A stretch of 64,000 nt of DNA, from assembly GCA_019973155.2 (NCBI GenBank), contig BPQB01000001.1, forward strand, positions 1,736,001 to 1,800,000, written 5' to 3'. Shown here one piece after another: positions 11,623 to 22,657 of the stretch. Each line of letters opens with the position of its first letter. The first letter of the stretch is position 1. The position numbers and the translations under genes were made by a program. The notes beneath the pieces were generated by a model, which saw nothing but the letters and a program-made list of their open reading frames with translations, had not been told where the DNA came from and made no database searches. The DNA is from Phanerochaete sordida. Its lineage: Eukaryota; Basidiomycota; Agaricomycetes; Polyporales; Phanerochaetaceae.

Positions 11623-12386
11623 CGAAACTGTCGGTGCGATGGCGTATTCGTGTGGGGATCTGCGTGTGGTTAGCTCGTAGCAGATGCTTCTGTAGCTCGT
11701 TTCGGGGCCGTGAGCTTAGCGAGGGAGGCTAGGTCAACGCAGGTAAAGCAGAGGAGAGCCGGAGGTGGTCTGGACGTAGTTGTAGGAGGTAGTCATCGCG
11801 CGGTGGGTGGAAAGTGACACTTACTGTCAGTCAGTAGGGTAATTGCACAGAGGGCCTGACTCCTGGCCGCTGACACCGGCCACGTCGGCGGTTCCCGAGA
11901 GCTGCCCCGTTTAGGAAGGTGTCGTTGTCAAAGCCATGACAGGGCTGTCCATCCCGCCCATCATCATCAGGCTGTCGGCCTCCTCACGCCCCTGAATCGC
12001 AGTCGCGAAGCCATCGCCGTTTCTCTCTTGCGTTCCAGAGGACATTGGTAGTAGGATGAACACATAGATTCGCATCGAGTTAATTTCCGCTGTTATTTTT
12101 GGTGTAATCGAGTTGGATATCCCCAATCGCCGTCTTTAGCCGCTTCTCGCACGACCACAGAAGGTCTCACTGGCCTTGGCACACAGACCCGCTCTGCACC
12201 TCCTCTCCTCGCCCCATTGCTGCCCGTCCTTCTGCTCTGTATGGACCCCTTGACGACAATGTTTCAGACGCCCATGAGACGAGATCGACGATCTGAGATC
12301 GAATTCGGTACGCCCGCCACGGTTGAACGGCGCTGCAGGATCGGGCGAGGCCTCGGACCCCTTCCTTCCCTACCACCACCACCGTC
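11623..12386. other. divergent promoter region; one weak 44-codon ORF
   Basis: 764 bp separate two divergently transcribed genes. A minus-strand ORF at 11911-12045 (44 codons, starting MSSGTQERNG) is the only frame with protein-like composition, and nothing else supports it. The rest shows no gene. Confidence 0.4.
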
Positions 12387-14276
12387 ATGCCTGCACTGCT
12401 CGTCCAACAGCAACATGATGGCGACACACAGCCAGATGTCCCATCATCCACGCAAAACGGCAGCGCGCCCCCATCACGCAGTCGTAAGATTTCGACGCCG
12501 ACCGTCAAGTCCAAGAAGGAGAGCGCCCCCAAAGCGAACCCACCCCCGCCCAAGCCAGAGCCCGCGTCCACCCAGTCACAGATGAAGAAGCTCACGCGCA
12601 AGTCCAGCAAGCCCATCATCAACTGGTTCCAGCGCAAGCTCGCGGGCACTGTGCGCGCCAGGAGAGCCTCGGACGGCGATGCAATACGGACGCGGGGACC
12701 AGGTGCGCGCTCGAGCACTCTCAAGGAGCAACGTCGCAGGTCGTCCATTCCTGCCGTCCCCCCGCTACCCGGCGTGCTGCCCGCAGCGCAGAACGCTAAG
12801 AATACGAAGCCCGCCCCGCGTGTCAACACCGCTCCTGCGTTCCCCGCTGCTGCGAAGCGCAATACGATTTCCCTAGATGGCTCCGACGACTTTAGCAGCA
12901 TACATGACGGAGACACCATGAATTCGTCAGAGGACTACCGCTCCTCGTTTGCACGGGAGTCGCTGTGGTCGCCCACCAGCCTCAGTGTCCGGGAAGCCGA
13001 CGAAGATGCATCTGTACGTCCGTTGCCCCCAAGTGCGCCCCCATCCCCATCCCCATCCCATTCATCCTCCTCCTACCTATCGGACCCACGCACGTTCGCC
13101 AGCATGGCTGCGAGCACGAAACCCACAACGGTCCTGAGTGTTGACCTCACCGGCGGCATGGCACATATCGCTCAGGCACCACCGACCCCGACCATCCCTT
13201 CCCATAGGCTGGGCTCGCACGTCCGCCAACACTCGGCAGCAGCCAGCACCGGCGGCTCCATCACCTTCTCCGCGCTGCCCCCCGCGAACTCGTCGCCCCC
13301 ATCGTCATCATCACACGCCCCTGCGAGCACCACCGCCGCGCTACAGGCAGGCACGCTGCACGCGCCCCAGCACACACACCACCACCCGCGGAACAACCCG
13401 CGGCCGTCGTCGCCGCCGCTCGACGACGCCAGCATGCTCACGCTTGCGTCGTCCGCCTTCGGGCTGCCCGGCGGACGCACGGGCGCTGGCGCGCTCGCGG
13501 GCCGCCGCTCGGTCGCGGACGACTCGATGTCGCACTTCAGCGGCGCGCTCGGCGCGGGCGACAACGGGAGCCACTTCGTGCCGGGCGACGTCGACGGCGA
13601 CGAGTACCGCCTCCTCGAGGCACTCGATCGCGACGATGACCGCCTTCTCGAGGCGCTCGACCGCGATGGCGACGTCGACGCGAGCGTCCGCGCGCTCCGC
13701 CCCCGGAGCTCGCGCCGCGGCAGCTGGGAGAGCGAGGCGAGCGGGTGGAGCGCGCATATCGGGCACGGGACCGGCACGCCGGGCACGCCCAGTGCGCTCC
13801 GGGATAGGAGCCTGTGGACGACGGGCAGTCTCAGGACGGGCGCGAGGAGTGTCAACTTCACAGAGGAGGACACGTCGCAGGAGAAATCTGTGAGCGGGCA
13901 CACCGACGAGCTCTCTTTTCCCGCTACCAGGAGCGAGGTGGAGGTCATCCCCGAAGTCGAGGATAGCCGTCCATCTATCGAGGAGTCGATCAAGACGCCG
14001 CCTGCCAACGGCGTCGTGCCGTCGTCGTATTCCGTGTCAGAGTCGTACGGCGAAAGCAGCGGAGCGCGGACCCCGAAGCGCGAGAGGACGTCGAGCACAC
14101 CTAAGGTCTCTACACTGACTCTCGAGGACATTCCTCCGCCGCTGCCGAGTGCCCACTCGTACTCTTCGGAGGAGCAGTCATTGCCGACGCCGAACCAGGG
14201 CGACAAGCAGAGCATTTTGTCAAACCAGACGGACGTGTTTGTGTCTGCGCCGTCTACCCCAGCTGCGGTGCTGTAA
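12387..14276 (+). CDS. 629-residue intrinsically disordered Ser/Pro-rich protein
   Basis: A single intronless frame of 629 codons, unusual beside its multi-exon neighbours. The start at 12387 has a purine-free but acceptable context (gtcATG), and the frame loses protein character upstream. A basic segment early on (MKKLTRKSSKPIINWFQRKLAG) is the most ordered part and could bind membrane or protein. The rest is Ser/Pro/Thr/His-rich. An exact tandem duplication RLLEALDRD occurs twice around 13606-13665. The pattern SSIHDG..TMNSSEDYRSSF is phosphosite-like. No catalytic motif is seen. The 347-codon frame on the opposite strand is a shadow. Probably a regulatory or scaffold protein; function unassigned. 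Confidence 0.8.
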   Translation: MPALLVQQQHDGDTQPDVPSSTQNGSAPPSRSRKISTPTVKSKKESAPKANPPPPKPEPASTQSQMKKLTRKSSKPIINWFQRKLAGTVRARRASDGDAIRTRGPGARSSTLKEQRRRSSIPAVPPLPGVLPAAQNAKNTKPAPRVNTAPAFPAAAKRNTISLDGSDDFSSIHDGDTMNSSEDYRSSFARESLWSPTSLSVREADEDASVRPLPPSAPPSPSPSHSSSSYLSDPRTFASMAASTKPTTVLSVDLTGGMAHIAQAPPTPTIPSHRLGSHVRQHSAAASTGGSITFSALPPANSSPPSSSSHAPASTTAALQAGTLHAPQHTHHHPRNNPRPSSPPLDDASMLTLASSAFGLPGGRTGAGALAGRRSVADDSMSHFSGALGAGDNGSHFVPGDVDGDEYRLLEALDRDDDRLLEALDRDGDVDASVRALRPRSSRRGSWESEASGWSAHIGHGTGTPGTPSALRDRSLWTTGSLRTGARSVNFTEEDTSQEKSVSGHTDELSFPATRSEVEVIPEVEDSRPSIEESIKTPPANGVVPSSYSVSESYGESSGARTPKRERTSSTPKVSTLTLEDIPPPLPSAHSYSSEEQSLPTPNQGDKQSILSNQTDVFVSAPSTPAAVL

Positions 14277-15350
14277 AAGCGTCCCGCGATGTGAGTACGC
14301 TCTCAATCATCGTCCTGGGTCCTGAGCTCATTTTGTGTTGTCTCTTAGTTCTTACGTATTTCAGGATATCTTATGACTCTTTTCGCCACCTTATGTTGTT
14401 CACTTATTCCATGTACACTGTCTGCCCGACTGTCTGTACATATCATGATTTCTTGCTCTCTTGGCTCGGTTGTACGCCTTAGCTTTGTATGACCCGGTAG
14501 TGCTCTTTGATATGTTACCGTTACCCGGATCCCGCGTCTTGCGTTCGTCGTTGGTCATGTACAGTAAAGGAGAGGAGAGGCCGAGCCGGGGCGGATGCGA
14601 GGTCTATGACGCGCCCTTCCATTCGCGGTCCGATGGCAACGGGTGCTGATCCGCCACATTCCTGGAAAGGCAAACCCGAGGCTTCCTGCGGCCTGGCTCG
14701 GGGTTAAGGTCTACCCAAACACTTCGCGGCCTCCAGACCGCCACGCCCTTCGTGGCGCAAACACAGCCCGTCTTCCTCGTTAATCGACCGACCCAAGCCG
14801 TTGGTAAGCTCGCAACCTATGCCAGCCAGCTTACAGGTCCCTGGAGAGGTCGGTATGCTGGTTGCACGACCACCCATGCTCACTGCTTAGTCATCCCAGG
14901 CTTTACACAACCTCGGGGCACTTAGCCCAGGGGCCAGTCAGGATCGAGGATCCACTGCACACAGCCCCTCAGCCAATCATGCCGCTATCCGCCTGTCCTG
15001 CGCTGCGAGGCCCCTCGAAGCCTCCCAGCGCGGCCTTACTCACTGCCCGAGCCCGATGCCCGAGCGCACTGTCACCCGCACCTCTTTGTTCCCTCCAGGG
15101 CCGCCCCCACCGATCCAGTCAGCTGGCAGCGCGCCCCAATTCCTAGCAATGCCGCACGCATGGCCGGATAGCCAGGGAACCCGCATAACCGGTTATTGCG
15201 CGATGCCCTGGCGGGCCCGCCGCTGCTTAAACTTCGCGGACGCACGGCCAGGCCGTTGTATATAGGCCTGCCCCCGCGCCGTGAGGCTCGCCACCATTCC
15301 GCTTTCCTCCCAACGCACCCCCCGCGGCCCGCCGCCCCCCATCGCACGCC
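14277..15350. other. intergenic, 3' UTR then MFS transporter promoter
   Basis: 1074 bp without a supported gene. The first 250 bp are T-rich and are probably the 3' UTR of the preceding gene. The rest is GC-rich and leads into a TATA box at about 15259. Confidence 0.5.
15259..15266 (+). promoter_or_regulatory. TATA box for MFS transporter 1
   Basis: TATATAGG lies about 90 bp upstream of the ATG at 15351 in otherwise GC-rich DNA. The same TATATAGG core occurs before both secreted histidine-phosphatase-like genes. Confidence 0.5.
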
Positions 15351-17538
15351 ATGACGAACTCCTCGACCTCGACAGACACGCTCTCGCCGCCGCGCGACCT
15401 CGAAAAGGCGGAGGAGCAGCCGCCCGTGGACCCCGACCAGCACAAGAAGGAGGCCTCGCCCTCGCCGACGCTCGACCGCGACACGAAAGACCAAGACCCC
15501 TTCCTCGTGCACCTCGACGCGGATGAGAGCCCGAAGGCGCTCTCGTTCGCGCGAAAAGTCGTCATCATGCTGGTGATCAGCTCTGGCGCGTTGTGTAGCA
15601 CGTTCGCCTCGTCGGTGGTACGTGTTTCGCAGCGAGCAAGCCGAATTCGCGCAGGTTGCTGACGCGACTGCTACAGGCCGCGTTCGCGGAACCGGGCGAG
15701 GAGAAAAGCTTTGGTGTTAGCAAAGAGGTGACCATCCTTGGTGTCAGTTTGTATGTTCTTGGTATCGGTGCGTGAATACTTCTCCCTGTCATTCACCAAA
15801 ACCTAACGGTCCGTCCAATATAGCATTTGGCCCATTGCTGGCCGGCCCTCTCTCAGAACTATACGGACGCAGCCCGATATACCGCGTCTCGTACATCCTC
15901 TTCTTCGCGTTCTCCTGGCCGGTCGCGTTCGCGCCCGACATCGGTGAGCACGCCGCATCCTTCTAACTCGTGCAGAGCACTGACAATCGCGTGCAGGAGT
16001 GTTCCTTGTATTTCGCTTCCTCACTGGTTTCTGCTGCTCCGCGTTCCTCAGCGTGGCGGGTGGCAGCATGAGTGACATCTTCGCCGGCCTCCAGGTTGCA
16101 GTGTAAGTCTTGATGCCCGAGAATCTCAGAGAGGCCGTTTCTCACCGCATATCACAGGCCGACCGCGATCTACACCCTATCGCCTTTTATAGGGCCGATG
16201 CTAGGGCCCCTAGTCAGCGGGTACGTCGTGTTATCATTGGTCTTGTCGTTATCTTGCTCACGTGCCTTTCAGGTTCATTAATCAAGTGAGATGATTGTCG
16301 CCTTTACAGGACGTGCATTACTGACTTTGACTATGAAGAACACCAACTGGAGATGGACGTACCGCATTCTCATCATATGGGTCTTCGTCGAGGTGCTCTT
16401 CATCTTCGCAGTGAGTCCCAAGTGCATACATGTGCTAGTAGCACCTGTCGCTGATCCAGCGGCTCGCAGCTCGTTCCTGAGACGTACGAGCCGGCCCTGC
16501 GGAAGACAAAGGCAAAGAAGTACGTTTACGTCCATGTGTAGCACGTTCTGGTATTCAACCTCGTTTTAATAGGCTCAGGAAGACTACTGGCGACTCACGG
16601 TACTACGCTCCGCTCGACAAGCGGTCAGGTAGTCTCATCAACCTGGTGGCAGTCAGCTGCTACCGCCCATTCGGTATGTGCTCCCTGTGATAACACCGTC
16701 GCAAGCCGCTAATCGAGCTGCAGAGCTGCTTTTCATGGACCGCATGAACTTCTTGCTCGACCTCTGGTACGCCTTTCGTCTCCCGCGCGATCTTACAGCG
16801 GTTCCTGACACGCTTGAATTTTTAGGACATCGCTCATCTTCGGCATCCTGTACCTCACCTTCCAAGCATATCCCTACATCTTCGTTGTCAATCACGGCTT
16901 CGACGTGCAGAGCACCGGCCTCGCCTTCATCGGGCTCGGCATCGGGATGTGTGTCGGCACCGCGACGAACATCTGGCTCATCATGTACGCCCGCCGCACT
17001 GCTCTCCTCCTCCCCAAGCTGACCTCTCCACAGCCGCACACACAAACTGCACCCGGGCGTCGAGCCGCCGCCCGAGGCGCGCCTCATCACAGGCGAGGTC
17101 GGCGCAGTGATCGTGCCCGCGAGCCTGTACATGCTCGCGTTCACGTCGTACCGGCACGTGCACTGGATCGCGCCCGTCATCGCGACGGCGCTCTTCGGCG
17201 TCGGCTTCATCCTCTGCTTCAGCTCGACGTTCACGTACCTCGTGAGCGGCTACCGGCCCATGGCCGCGAGCGCGATGGCCGCGAACGCGTTCGCGCGCAG
17301 CATGTTCGCCGCCGCCTTCCCGCTCTTCGCCGGCCAGATGTACGTCGCGCTCGGCACGGACGGCGCGACCGCGCTCTTGGCGGGGATCATGACCATTGCT
17401 GCGCCTTTGCCGTGAGTGTCCACTCTGCCTGCCGACTTGAGCACCAGGCTGATGGTGTCCCGCCCCAGCTTCATCTTCCACAGAATCGGCGGACGCCTGC
17501 GCGCACAGTCTCGCTTCGCAAATCACGCCCAAACATAA
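15351..17538 (+). CDS. MFS drug:proton antiporter (DHA1 family), paralogue 1
   Basis: Thirteen exons: 15351-15617, 15677-15767, 15824-15943, 15997-16102, 16158-16220, 16273-16285, 16339-16410, 16470-16519, 16573-16673, 16724-16766, 16826-16984, 17034-17411, 17469-17538. They encode 510 residues. A charged cytosolic N-terminus of about 70 residues precedes 12 expected membrane spans. The MFS signature GPLSELYGRSP (loop 2-3) and SPFIGPMLGPLVSG (antiporter motif C-like) are both clear. Characterised relatives export drugs or polyamines; the substrate here is unknown. Exon 6 is only 13 nt. The paralogue at 49181-51218 has the same architecture with three fewer introns. Confidence 0.92.
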
Positions 17539-17874
17539 CACAAAAGAGTATGATTCCGGGCTACCATTCGGGGGGTGAATACAGTATGTACAAGTAATGG
17601 ACAGTAGGGTAGTATTTCTAGACACAGGCACATCTAGAGCAACACACAGCACCTGATAATACATGTAATTCGAAACACACAGGGCAAGAACAGCGAGAGA
17701 AAAAGAAATGAGACAGCGCAAGAAGAGGCAGAAAGACAAGGCAGAATCAATAAAACGGGAGTGCTAGGAATAGCACTCCATGGTAGCGTAAGGTAGCATT
17801 AACGAGTGGACCCGGTCTCGGGCTCGCACTCGCCATTAGTAATGTGCAGTGGATGGGCCAAGCGCTCCGCGGGC
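17539..17874. other. convergent intergenic
   Basis: 336 AT-richer base pairs between two convergent stop codons. It contains the 3' ends of both transcripts and no gene. Confidence 0.5.
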
Positions 17875-20800
17875 TCAGGCGAACCCGCGCACCTCGGCCT
17901 TGGGCACGCGCAGCTGCGCCGCCGTCTGCCACAGCTCGATTTCACGGAGGATGTCCGTGACACATTCGACGACCTCGGCGCGGGCCTTGACTTGGGCCGG
18001 GTCGTCGCGGGTGCCCTCCCAGAGGACCGCGACGCTGACTTCGATCTGCGCCATTCGTCAGCAGGTGTGTGTGTGACAGCCAACTACGAAGCTAGCGCAC
18101 CTTCTCAGCGAGGTCCCCGAGAGCGTTGTCCAGGACCTTGCCGACGGACTCGGCGGCCTTCGCGAGGCGCGCGAGGATCACGTCTGCCGCGCCGTCGAAA
18201 ATCTCGTCCTTGATCTTGGACACGTAGTTGTGGAAGACGATCTGCGAGCAATAGACCACACGTCAAATCGCTGCCACACACACTTCGTTGTAACGACGCA
18301 CCTTCTGGCGCGCGACGCTGCCGCGGCCGCGCTCGAGCATCGCCTCGTCGTAGCCGTCCACGAGCTGGTCCTGCACGTGCGGCGCGAGGCAGCGGCTGAT
18401 CTCCTTCTGCTCGTCGTTGATCGTCTCGCGGACGGAGTCGATCGTCTTGTGGAGGGCGACCTTCGCCTCCTCGAGCGCGAGCTCCGCCTGGCCGCGGGCG
18501 CGCTCCTTGAGGCCGGGCGCGGCGCTCTCCTCGACCTCCTTCAGCACACGCGCGATCGCCTCGTTTGTCGCGTGCTCGAAGCTCGCGAAGAGGTCCGCCT
18601 CGAACACCCTGCTCCACGTGCTCGCGATCTGGCGCGTGAACGGGTTGCTGAGCTCGACGTTCAGGTCCTGTCGCCACGAGCCGTGGCGCCGGAGTGCTAA
18701 CAGGGCACCAATGAGCATCTGGCACGCGTAGACCACGAAGAGAGACGCACTGGCACGGTAGGTCGCCCAATGCATTGACGCCGCGAAGGTGTCCGAGGTG
18801 TCCACCGCAGCCGTCGAGGCGTTGATCGCGCCTAGACGACACTTCTCCTCCAAACCCTCGCGGAAGCGGGCCTGCAGCTCCTTCACGCAGTTGTCGACGA
18901 CGGATGCGAAGTCCTGCAAGGCCACTTCAGTTTCGTGCCATCCTACCAACAAAGCGCCTTACCTTGCCCAGTCTCGGCGTGATGCCGATGAGTTCCCCGA
19001 ACCGGTCAACTTTGGGCGGGTTCTTCCTCATGCTGTACATCCCGCCCATACCAGGGTTCGCCAGGCGCGCGAGGCCGTTGATGGTGAAGTCGTCCTCGCT
19101 GCCGTACGGGTCCGAGTCGGGCCACATGCCGCCGTAGAAGCCCATGTCCATTTCGTCGTCGTCGTCGTCGTCGTCAACGGGGCTGCTCTCCCACTTCTCG
19201 CGAAGCGCCTCGCGGTCCGCGACAGTGACGTCGCCGATGCCCGCGACGTATGTCTTCACCTGCGTCGAGAACGCCTTCAGGTGCGCGAGGAACGTCCGCG
19301 CGGCGCGCTCCCGCGACGACACCGTCAACGCGTGGCACCACTCCTGCAGCGCGGGCACGCCCGTGTCCTCCGGCTTCGTGAAGCACGTGGGATCGCCGTC
19401 GCCCTTCACCTGGCCCTTGATGCGCACGTAGTCGCGTGCGGAGCAGGTGAAGACAGGCAGGTCAATCGCGTCGTAGTCTACAGAGCAATGAGCATTGCAC
19501 AAGCAAAGGCGACACAGTACACTCACCCCGCAGGTTGACAGTCGGGTCGAAAGCATCAGGGTCGCGTTGCTCGGCAGCCGCGTCTGCAGGTACGAAATCA
19601 GCAATGCTCAGACCCACAACTTGCCTCTGACTGACCATCGAGATCCTTCAGACCAGTCCTGAAGTCCTGTTTGAGCACGTCGCGCGAGAACTCGCTGCGC
19701 TTGCGCGAGCAGAACGCGTTCTTCTCGCGCTGCGCCTTGTGCTCCCTCTTCTTGAGGCTCGCGATCGCGTCCGTGGCCTCCTTGCGCAGGCGGCGGAACT
19801 CGCTGAGCTCCGTGCGGCCCTGCTTGATCGCATCCTTGTGCTCGTCGATCTTGGCCTGGAGGCCCTCCTCGGTGACTTCCTCCTCCTCCTTGTCCTCGTC
19901 ATCGCCTTCGTCGTTGTCGTCCTTGGACGCGTTCGATGCCTCGTCCCACTCCGAGTCTGCGGGGCCGTCGCCGCCGTCCTCGCTGCCCTTCTCGCTCTCC
20001 GTGTCTGAGAACGCCAGGTCTTCGTCGTCATCAACGATGAAATCGTCATCGTCGTCGAATGTGTCGCTCTTGCGCCGCTTCGCCTTGCGCTTGCCGTCAC
20101 CGCCCGCCTTGCGCTTCTTACCGCGCTTCGTGGACGAGTCGTCCGACGCGTTGCTCATCTCCGCGTCGTCGTCCGAGTCATCGGCCTTCTTGTGCGCCTT
20201 CTTTGCCTTGCCGCTGCCAGTGAGCTTGGGCGTGAAGGACGCGCCATCCTTCAGCGCCTTGAGGTGCTCCTCGTACTCTGCGAGCATCGGCCGAAGTTGC
20301 TTCAGAGTCTGGTCCATCTCTGGAGCACGCATTTAGTCCGATCCGTACAAGAACAAGGGCGAGAAACATACGGACCTTTTGCAGCTGCCTCAGCCTCTTG
20401 TTTCTTGTCCTTCCACTCGTCCATCTCATTCTGGCAGCGATCGATCTCGTCCTCAATAGCTTCGAGCTCGGGGTCGTCCTCGAGCTTGAGTGCGCGGATG
20501 ACCTCTGAGCACGAGATGTCGTCGCACTTGGTTGCTGAGTGCAGAGTCAGTCACATGCAAACGAGGCGACAGCTGAATGTGTGACAAACCGATGAATGTA
20601 ATCGCGTTATCATCGTAGCTGGGCAAGCAGGTGAGTATACGTCGGACAGCTGAAAGTTAGGCGTACTCACTTTCCGTCTATGCAGCAAAGGTGCGGACGC
20701 AAGGGTCAGTTCTCCATTTGCATCAATTTATCAAAAATACATACCCACTGAAACGACGTTAGCACAGCGAATGATCAAAGCGCACAGGACCACTCACTCA

Positions 20801-22657
20801 TCAGCTGCATCTTGAACGCATCGCCCATGAGGTCCCGCGCCGTCTTGTCGTCCACTGCGCGGGTAATCGGCGCGAGGATCCAGATGCAGTCGCACTTCTT
20901 CATGTAGTCCTTGGCGATATTGTTACGCGCGGCGTTCGCGTCCGCGACACCGGGGAGGTCGACGAGGATCGCGCCTGTCGAGAGAGCGCGCGCGTTGCAC
21001 TTGACTCGCACCTGGCGGATGAGCGGCCAGAACGCGGGGCCTTCCGCGTCGTCATCCTTCTTCTTGTCCTTGTCTTTGCTCCCGCCGAGCCCGAGAGAGG
21101 CGTTCTTCGCGCGGTTCTGCTCACGCATCTTCTCGATAAGGCTCTTGCCCTTCTCTTTCTCTTTTTCTTTCGCCTTGTCCTTGTCGCCTTTCTTGTCTTT
21201 CTTCTTGCCATCACGCTTCTGATCCTTGCTGTCGATGTACTTCGCGATCTGCTCGCCGAACGTCTTCGAGTCGTTCGCGGAGATGTGATGCGTCTTTCCG
21301 AGCATACCGGCGATGGCTAGGGCAAAGCGCTCAGCAGATGTACGACCCAAAAACATGCGGAAACGACTCACTCAGATCTTTGCCGATGATCTGGTCCACG
21401 GTCATTCTGACCAATTGCTCCTGAGAAATAGATGGATATACAGCATGTACCTGTGTCAGGAAGCGACGCGTTCAGGCGCTGGGGTTTTAGAGCAAGCGTG
21501 ACGCGCACCTTCTGCCAAGCAACGCCCGCGTCAGAACGGAGATCAGTGCTGCGCTTGAGATTGCCGTCCTCGTCGACGAGGTCGTCGAGCAGAACGGCGA
21601 GTTCGGCGCGCCATTCGGCCTCAGAGAGGAAAGAGACGTCGCCTTCGATGGTCTTCTTGGGATGATAGCTGATCTCGGTGACCACGGCAGTGCAAGCTAA
21701 AGACAACAGAAATGGTCAATGAACAAAGCGCATATATGCGCGAATTATGGCGTACCTCGCATGCCACTCGTAGGCACGATGTTATCTAGAAAAGCGTCAG
21801 TGGCACGGCGCGTGGACACGTCACAAAGGAAGCGTACCGTCGAGGATCGCGTTCAAAATGGAGGACTTGCCAGCACCAGTGGCTGTATGCGCATTCAGCA
21901 ACCAATCATAGTGGCCAAGAGCCGTCGCGCACCTCCACAGACCGCAATCATAGTTGTCGGCGCGCCTTGCGCTGTAAGACTTTGGAGCAATTAAGCACGC
22001 GCTTTGCTGCACAATGGTCGTGTCCGCGTACCTTTCGATTTCACGCATCCATACATCCTTCCTGAGCTTGCTGCCAAACTCGAGCTTCTTGATGTTCGCC
22101 TGGAGCGTCTTAACCATCCCGAGCCCTTCCTTAAGGGCATCCTCCGGTGCATATTGGATATCATCCACGGAGTCGTGCTTCTTGAAGAATACTTGCTGGG
22201 GTGCAGGCGCCGGCTGGGGCGCGTATGCATCTTGAGACGGGAGCGGCTGCTGGACTCCGGTGAACGAAGGGCCGACGGTCGGCATCGGGCCTTGTGCAGC
22301 AGCGAGAGGGGCTACTGATGCACCCTGGATGTATGACGGCACTGGCATGCCGCGCTCAATATACTGCACGGAGTGTTCAGGGTGTGATAAGAAGTGCGGA
22401 CAGCTGGAAGACGCACATAACGCGCCGCGTCGCTTACGGGCTCTGCCTTGACTATGGGCTTCACGTCTCCGAGCATACCCATGTACGCTTGGTTGTGTGT
22501 AGGTGGCGGCGCCAGAACCGGTTCTTGAGGCTCGGGTTTGACGTAGCGGACGTTCTACAAGACCGGTCAGCGTCGTGCAGAACGCGGTAGAGCCTGAGGC
22601 GCGGCGACGACGTACGTTTGGCGGGCGATTGCCCATGAGGTTTTCTTTGTGGTTCAT
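17875..22657 (-). CDS. SLIP-GC-like nuclear GTPase (dynamin superfamily)
   Basis: Twenty exons encode 1240 residues; the start is at 22657 and the stop at 17875. The largest exons are 20798-21316, 19636-20319 and 18963-19477; the smallest are 3 nt (20745-20747) and 7 nt (20671-20677). The GTPase motifs are in order: P-loop GATGAGKSS (about 179-187), the G2 region PTSGMRACTAV, DLPG (about 413-416) and TKCDD (about 481-485). Between P-loop and DLPG is a Lys-rich insertion of about 50 residues. After TKCDD come a coiled coil and a block of acidic runs flanking basic RKAKRRK clusters, resembling nuclear localisation signals. The helical C-terminal half resembles the dynamin-like stalk. The vertebrate homologue SLIP-GC (NUGGC) is a nuclear GTPase linked to genome stability in B cells; the role in fungi is not known to me. 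Confidence 0.88.

Noticed and set aside
13172..14215. 347-codon minus-strand ORF
   Set aside because: Antisense shadow of the 629-residue gene; no family resemblance.
16981..17739. 252-codon minus-strand ORF
   Set aside because: Antisense to the last exons of MFS transporter 1, which align with its paralogue.
20566..20760. possible pseudogene break in the nuclear GTPase because no long ORF covers this stretch
   Set aside because: Two tiny exons (3 and 7 nt) with good splice sites restore the frame and the family motif.
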